From Nannocystis pusilla (GTDB lineage Bacteria; Myxococcota_A; Polyangia; Nannocystales; Nannocystaceae), in NCBI RefSeq assembly GCF_020073745.1, contig NZ_JAIRAU010000056.1:124001-188000 (forward strand): a stretch of DNA of 64,000 nucleotides. Reading direction: 5' to 3'. Shown one piece after another: positions 59,933-64,000 of the stretch. The position numbers were made by a program, and so were the translations under genes. Below the pieces are notes generated by a model. The model made no database searches and was not told the origin of the DNA. It worked only from the letters and a program-made list of their open reading frames with translations. Position 1 is the stretch's first letter, and every line of letters begins with the position of its first letter.

Positions 59933-61599
59933 TTGCTGCGCCCCACCGGCAGGAGGTCGTCGTCCAGCGCCTCGTCCTTCGCGGGCTTCTTGGCGCTCGG
60001 CTTCGGCGTCGACTTGGCCGCCGAATTGCCCGCATCGGTGGCCCGGAACGTGTACTTCAGCCGGCCGCCGGCGTCGCTGCCGGCGAACACCACGCCGTCG
60101 AGCTGATCGGCCACGCAGTGGCGGAACGACGCCGGGGTCGCCTGCACCTCGCGCACCGAGCCGTCGGGCTCGACTAACAGGGTGAAGTGCAGGCGGTCGG
60201 ACCCCGGCCTGGCGCACACGCGCAGGTCGGTCACCCGCTGATCGAGCTGCGCCTGCACCTTGCCGGCCGGGAACGGCCGCGCGGGCGCAGGCGGCTCTGC
60301 CGGCGGGGACGGAGGCGGCGCGTCGGCGACGGGCGGCTCGGCGGGCAGGACCTCGCGCGGCGCCGCGGCGACCTCGAGCGGCGGCTCGGTCGGCGCCGCT
60401 GCGACGGGTGCCGCCGCGACCACCGGCTCGCTCACCGGTTTGATCTCGACCACCGGCGTCGTCAGCGGACGCACCGCCGACACCGGCACCCGGCCCGACT
60501 CGCCGCGCCCCGGCTTGCTCTCCGGCGCCAGCGCCCACGCCCCGCCGAACAGCGCCGCCGCCATCGCTGCCGCCAATGCCGCCTCGCGCCGCCAGGTCGG
60601 CTGCGCCTCCGCCACGGTGACAGGAGCCTCGCGCAGCGCCGAGCCGCTCGGCGGCACCGCGCGCGGCTCCTCCAGCGCCAGCCGCAGCGCCGCCATCAGC
60701 TCCGCGACCGAGCGGAACCGCCGCGACGGGTCGCGCTCGAACGCCTGCATCACCGCGGCCTCGATCGTCGGCGGCAACGACCCGCGCACGTGCTCGTGCA
60801 GCGGCCGCGGCGGCTCGTGCATCTGCGCGTAGGTCACGTCGCAGCCGCTGCCCGCGGACCAGGGCAGGCGCCCGGTCATGAGCTTGTAGATCGTCACGCC
60901 GAGCCCGTACACGTCGGTCGCGGGCGAGGCCCGGGATTCGCCGGCCAGCAGCTCGGGAGCGACGTAGCCGGGCGTCCCGAGCACCATCCCGAGGCCGGTC
61001 TGCTCGCCGCTGGCGTCGAGGTCCTTGGCGATGCCGAAGTCGATCAACTTGACGAAGTCGTCGCCGTGGTCGCCGCCCTCGACGAGGAAGCAATTCGACG
61101 GCTTGACGTCGCGGTGGATGATGTTGCACGCGTGCGCAGCGGCCAGCGCCTCGCCCAGCTGCACGCCGATCGCGGCGGCCCGGCGCCACGGCAGCGGGCC
61201 CTCGCGCGTCAGCACCTGGTCGAGGTCGCGGCCGCGCAAGAACTCCATCACGAAGTAGATCTCGTTCTCCGGCGTCGTCCCGACCACGAAGGCGCGCGGC
61301 ACGTGGCGGCTCTCGATCTCCGCCATCGTCCGCGCCTCGCGTTGACAGCGTCGCGCCATGTCCGGGTCGGCGGTGAAGCGTCGATCGAGGAACTTGATCG
61401 CGTACTCCATCCCCGATTCGCGGTCGACCGCGCGGTACACCGCCGCCATGCCGCCCTTGCCCAGGCGCTCCATGATCCGGTAGCGGTCGGCCAGGAGGAC
61501 GCCCACGCGCGTGTCGGGCCGCGGCGGCTCCGGCAGCGCCGAGGTCGCGTGGGCCTCCGTGCGCTCCGCCGCGTCGGCCTCCTCCTCGGTGAACTTCAC
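59929..61599 (-). CDS. Receptor Ser/Thr kinase with Cys-containing external domain
   Basis: 556 residues. Complete kinase domain ~35-310: LGKGGMAAVYRAVDRESGME, YAIKFLD, IIHRDVKPSNCFLV, LIDFGIA, GTPGYVAPE. Single TM (REAALAAAMAAALFGGAWAL), a Pro/Ala/Val linker, then an extracytoplasmic domain (~440-556) like the C-terminal AgmX/TonB-type domains, with two Cys (LRVCARPGS; SFRHCVADQL) spaced to form a disulfide. First gene of the operon; the stop overlaps the VKOR-Trx start. An attractive model is a kinase whose disulfide reports or is set by the downstream redox machinery (inference). Confidence 0.92.
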   Translation of the reverse strand: MKFTEEEADAAERTEAHATSALPEPPRPDTRVGVLLADRYRIMERLGKGGMAAVYRAVDRESGMEYAIKFLDRRFTADPDMARRCQREARTMAEIESRHVPRAFVVGTTPENEIYFVMEFLRGRDLDQVLTREGPLPWRRAAAIGVQLGEALAAAHACNIIHRDVKPSNCFLVEGGDHGDDFVKLIDFGIAKDLDASGEQTGLGMVLGTPGYVAPELLAGESRASPATDVYGLGVTIYKLMTGRLPWSAGSGCDVTYAQMHEPPRPLHEHVRGSLPPTIEAAVMQAFERDPSRRFRSVAELMAALRLALEEPRAVPPSGSALREAPVTVAEAQPTWRREAALAAAMAAALFGGAWALAPESKPGRGESGRVPVSAVRPLTTPVVEIKPVSEPVVAAAPVAAAPTEPPLEVAAAPREVLPAEPPVADAPPPSPPAEPPAPARPFPAGKVQAQLDQRVTDLRVCARPGSDRLHFTLLVEPDGSVREVQATPASFRHCVADQLDGVVFAGSDAGGRLKYTFRATDAGNSAAKSTPKPSAKKPAKDEALDDDLLPVGRSK

Positions 61600-61738
61600 G
61601 ACGCGAGGCTAGCGGTCGCGCCGGCCCCCGTAAAGATAGGCCACTCCGGGTGCGAGACGGCCGGCGAACCGGGCTTCGTGGCTCGTGCAGGCCGCCCGTC
61701 CCGCGCTCGCCGGCGCTCGCAGGCCTGGCGTCCGGCGC

Positions 61739-62578
61739 TCACGGCAGGTCGAACAGGTCGCAGGGGATCGGCAAGAACGGGCTCAGCGTCGCGAACGCCG
61801 GGCCCTCGTAGCTGTAAAAATCGCCGTCGTACTTCACCCACGCGTCGCCGAGCGACGGCAGGGCCTGGCCCGAGAGGTCGGTGATCTGCGACAGGCCGCC
61901 GGCCGCGTAGTGCAGGTGGAGCACGCGCTTGAAGTTGGGGTCCTCGAACACGTCGAGCGTGGAGCACAGCGACGGCTGGATCGGGACGCCCAGCGGGAGG
62001 ACGATCGAGGTCGGGTCGCCCTCCAGCGGCAGCACGGCGACCGGCTCGATCGGCCCGGTGCTCTGGTTGTAGCAATAGGGGCCGTAGTAACAATAATAAT
62101 AGTTGTAGGGCGGCTCGTAATAGCAGGGCTGGGGCGGCGGACACACGGTGGTGTAATTGTAGAACATCGGATCGGCGAGGAACGTGCTCGGCTGGCCGCC
62201 GTAATTGCCGTAGTAGCCCTGGGCCACGCTCAGGCGGAAGCGCTTGGGGTTGACGGCGTCGACCGGCGCGAGCGGCTCGGTGAAGCTCAGCTGCAGGGTC
62301 GACGGGTCGAGGAACTTGGCGCCGAGCAGCGCGGGCGGCACGTCGACCGGCGGCGGCGGCGGATCGGGCGGCGGCAGCGGATTGGTCGGGTCGGGCGGCA
62401 GCGGCGGCGCGGGATCGAAGCCGGTCGGGTCGTCCGTGTCCGTCGCCGAGGTCGCGTCGCTGTCGGAATCGGTGTCGGTGTCGGTGCCGCCCTTGCCGCC
62501 ATTCCCGCAGGCGGCGAGGACCAGCGCGCCGCTGGCGATGGCGGCGTGCACGAGCCGGCTGAAGCGTAGTCCAAGCAT
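61739..62578 (-). CDS. Tyr/Pro/Cys-rich lipoprotein, copy 1
   Basis: 279 residues. Lipobox LAAC (signal MLGLRFSRLVHAAIASGALV), Thr/Asp/Ser linker, long Pro runs (PPLPPDPTNPLPPPDPPPPP), then a domain beginning FLDPSTLQLSFTEPLAPVDA and VNPKRFRLSVAQGYYGNYGG. The middle is strikingly Tyr/Pro/Cys-rich (CPPPQPCYYEPPYNYYYCYY, then GPYCYN), and the C-terminus is LHLHYAAGGLSQITDLSGQA. Sequence and order match copy 2 at 63077-63865. The 5' ends are almost identical at DNA level, so the duplication is recent. Function unknown. Confidence 0.82.
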   Translation of the reverse strand: MLGLRFSRLVHAAIASGALVLAACGNGGKGGTDTDTDSDSDATSATDTDDPTGFDPAPPLPPDPTNPLPPPDPPPPPVDVPPALLGAKFLDPSTLQLSFTEPLAPVDAVNPKRFRLSVAQGYYGNYGGQPSTFLADPMFYNYTTVCPPPQPCYYEPPYNYYYCYYGPYCYNQSTGPIEPVAVLPLEGDPTSIVLPLGVPIQPSLCSTLDVFEDPNFKRVLHLHYAAGGLSQITDLSGQALPSLGDAWVKYDGDFYSYEGPAFATLSPFLPIPCDLFDLP

Positions 62579-62657
62579 GGCCCGAGGGTACGCGGGCCGT
62601 CTCAACGCGCCGAGGTCGGCGCCTGTGGACGCGTCATGGCGCGACCTGGCTCTCGGG

Positions 62658-63077
62658 TCAGCCCCATCGATCCATCGCCCGGGCGATCTCGAGCGGCGTA
62701 TCGACACCCTCGTGCGCTCGCGCGGCGCCACGCAGCAACAATGCGACGAGCAGGGGGTGCTCGACCGCAGGCAAGGCGGCCGGGCCGACCAGGAAATAGG
62801 TGAGGGTGCGGACCAGGAACGCCAGCCCGCCGCTGCGCTCGCGCTCGGCTCGCTCGCCCAGCGCCGTCAGTCCCTGCAATACGTGCGCGCGCAGGTCGTC
62901 GAGGTCATGGCCGGCGAACGCGTCGCGCCCGGGCGGCCAGTGCCCGGTCGCCGGCACCGCCGGCACGCAGGCCGCGACCTCGGGGAAGAACGCCAGCTCC
63001 GGCACGGCGCGCAGCACGAATTCCACGTCCTGGTCGTCGGCCGGCGGCGGCGAGCCGGGGTGCAGCGCGGGGTGCAT
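62658..63077 (-). CDS. 139-aa hypothetical protein coupled to copy 2
   Basis: ATG at 63075-63077 overlaps the upstream gene's TGA by 1 nt, indicating translational coupling. Sequence: HPALHPGSPPPADDQDVEFV, RAVPELAFFPEVAACVPAVP, LDDLRAHVLQGLTALGERAE, RERSGGLAFLVRTLTYFLVG, AVEHPLLVALLLRGAARAHE. No signal peptide; mostly helical. No family recognised. The corresponding position after copy 1 (61600-61738) has no equivalent gene, so this partner is linked to copy 2 only. Confidence 0.72.
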   Translation of the reverse strand: MHPALHPGSPPPADDQDVEFVLRAVPELAFFPEVAACVPAVPATGHWPPGRDAFAGHDLDDLRAHVLQGLTALGERAERERSGGLAFLVRTLTYFLVGPAALPAVEHPLLVALLLRGAARAHEGVDTPLEIARAMDRWG

Positions 63078-63865
63078 CAGAACAGGGTGCAGGGGATCGG
63101 CAGGAACGGGTTGAAGTTGCTGAACGGCGGGCTGTTCGGATAATTGTAGTAGTTGCTGTCGTTCTTGACCCACGCGTCGGACAGGGGCGGCAGCGGCAGG
63201 CCGGCCAGGTCGGTGATCTGCGACAGGCCGCCGCTGGCGTAGTGGAGGTGCAGCACGAAGTCGAACACCGGGTCCTCGGGCGCGTTGAGGATGTTGCACA
63301 GCGACGGCTGGATCGGCGTGGTCAGCGACAGCACCACCAGCGTCGGATCGATGTAGTGATTGAACAGATCGGCGACCTCGATCGGCGGCGTCTGCTGATA
63401 ATAACAGCCGCCGTAATAGCAGTAGTATGGCTGCGGATCGTAGTAGCAGCCGGGCGGCGGGGGCGGGCAGTACTCGGTGAAGTTGTAGTACTGCGGGGAG
63501 CGCAGGTAGGTGCCCGGCTGGCCGCCGTAGGTGCCGAAGTAGCCGCGCGCGAGGCTCAGACGGAAGCGCTTGGGGTTGACGGTCTCGACCGACGCGACCG
63601 GCTCGGTGAAGCTGAGCTGCAGCGTGAACGGGTCGATCATGGTCACCGCCTGCAGGCCCGGCGGCGTGATGTCGCCGGGCGGAGGCGGCGGCGGATCGGG
63701 CGGGCCGGTGGTCGGCAAGGGACCGTCGGTGTCCGTGGTCATCTCGGTGGCGGCGGTGTCGCTGTCGCTGTCGGTGTCGCCGGGTTCCGCCGGACAGGCG
63801 CCGAGGACCAGCGCGCCGCTGGCGATGGCGGCGTGTACGAGTCGGCTGAAGCGTAGGCCAAGCAT
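63077..63865 (-). CDS. Tyr/Pro/Cys-rich lipoprotein, copy 2
   Basis: 262 residues. Same architecture as the 61739 gene: signal MLGLRFSRLVHAAIASGALV with lipobox LGAC, Asp/Thr linker, Pro run (PPDPPPPPPGDITPPGLQAV), FTLQLSFTEPVASVETVNPK, then CPPPPPGCYYDPQPYYCYYG and GCYYQQ, ending in LHLHYASGGLSQITDLAGLP. The conserved order of the Cys/Tyr block and flanking domain suggests functional constraint. Function unknown; exported to the cell surface. Confidence 0.82.
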   Translation of the reverse strand: MLGLRFSRLVHAAIASGALVLGACPAEPGDTDSDSDTAATEMTTDTDGPLPTTGPPDPPPPPPGDITPPGLQAVTMIDPFTLQLSFTEPVASVETVNPKRFRLSLARGYFGTYGGQPGTYLRSPQYYNFTEYCPPPPPGCYYDPQPYYCYYGGCYYQQTPPIEVADLFNHYIDPTLVVLSLTTPIQPSLCNILNAPEDPVFDFVLHLHYASGGLSQITDLAGLPLPPLSDAWVKNDSNYYNYPNSPPFSNFNPFLPIPCTLF

Positions 63866-63898
63866 GAGGCCCAGCCTACGCGCGACCTTTGGGACAGG

Positions 63899-64000
63899 TC
63901 AACGCTGTCTCGCGTGGAGCCGCTGGTGGGCGGCGTCGAGGGCTCTGGAGCCGAGACCGAGCAGGTTCATGTCGTCGGCGTCCAGCCCGAGGCGGCGGCC
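63899..64000 (-). CDS. C-terminal end of a minus-strand gene (5' end outside window)
   Basis: Minus-strand frame from the window edge reads GRRLGLDADDMNLLGLGSRA, LDAAHQRLHARQR and ends in TGA at 63899-63901. Coding-like composition, no N-terminus visible. Probably the last 33 codons of a gene upstream of the copy-2 lipoprotein. Product not identifiable. Confidence 0.5.
   Translation of the reverse strand, partial: GRRLGLDADDMNLLGLGSRALDAAHQRLHARQR

Overview
This is a very GC-rich, gene-dense chromosomal window with no rRNA, tRNA, CRISPR array, transposase or phage gene that I could recognise. It looks like a myxobacterium, most likely of the Nannocystis/Plesiocystis/Enhygromyxa group. The evidence is the number of lipoproteins with Thr/Asp/Gly/Pro-rich linkers, the cysteine-rich CGDG..GE.CDDGN disulfide repeats, the FG-GAP and MopE-type secreted proteins, several Hanks-type Ser/Thr kinases, and FHA, TPR and STAS signalling proteins. 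The taxonomic call is inference from gene content only.

Layout. 1-3.8 kb: a partial Cys-rich protein, then an AhpD-like / AzoR-like / GNAT operon divergent from a MocR regulator. 4-11 kb: a GH44 glycosidase lipoprotein, then a TetR regulator with an RND pump and its adaptor. 11-19.8 kb: small lipoproteins, a 1,323-aa TPR protein with a kinase-like domain lacking the catalytic Asp, a large lipoprotein, and a DUF1835-type protein. 20-26 kb: a fatty-acid-hydroxylase-like membrane protein and two large secreted, Cys-rich lipoproteins. 26-31 kb: an ArsR/AHSA1 pair, a GH31 glycosidase and a membrane protein. 31-38 kb: a second hydroxylase, then a locus in which two paralogous lipoproteins each contain an in-frame TGA (a U-G-Y-C motif followed by the same hairpin) and flank a V4R-STAS regulator and a multihaem cytochrome. 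38-48 kb: GST, a degenerate LytM protein, FHA, an ECF sigma factor overlapping thioredoxin, a PYROXD2-like oxidoreductase, MATE, TrmO and two Lys-rich envelope proteins. 48-55.7 kb: an aspzincin-like metalloprotease, a Ser/Thr kinase, and a DUF1554 Cys-rich lipoprotein with a decayed duplicate next to it. 55.9-61.6 kb: a tightly overlapping six-gene operon on the minus strand (kinase, VKOR-thioredoxin fusion, OmpA-like protein, 54-aa membrane protein, 116-aa repeat protein, membrane-anchored thioredoxin). 61.7-64 kb: two Tyr/Pro/Cys-rich lipoprotein paralogues and the end of one more gene.

Main discoveries. (1) Two selenolipoproteins whose thioredoxin-like domain resembles the N-terminal domain of animal selenoprotein P. 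Each has a 6-bp hairpin exactly 10 nt after the UGA, a good bacterial SECIS candidate. (2) The overlapping operon, which combines a receptor kinase with an envelope disulfide-forming machine and includes a gene built from a 75-bp (25-codon) tandem repeat. (3) A dispersed family of short hairpins with core GGACATG/CATGTCC or GGACAG/CTGTCC. The CATG type lies almost always just past stop codons, so it may serve as terminators. The CTG type also sits in frame inside several coding regions and in the 25-codon repeat.
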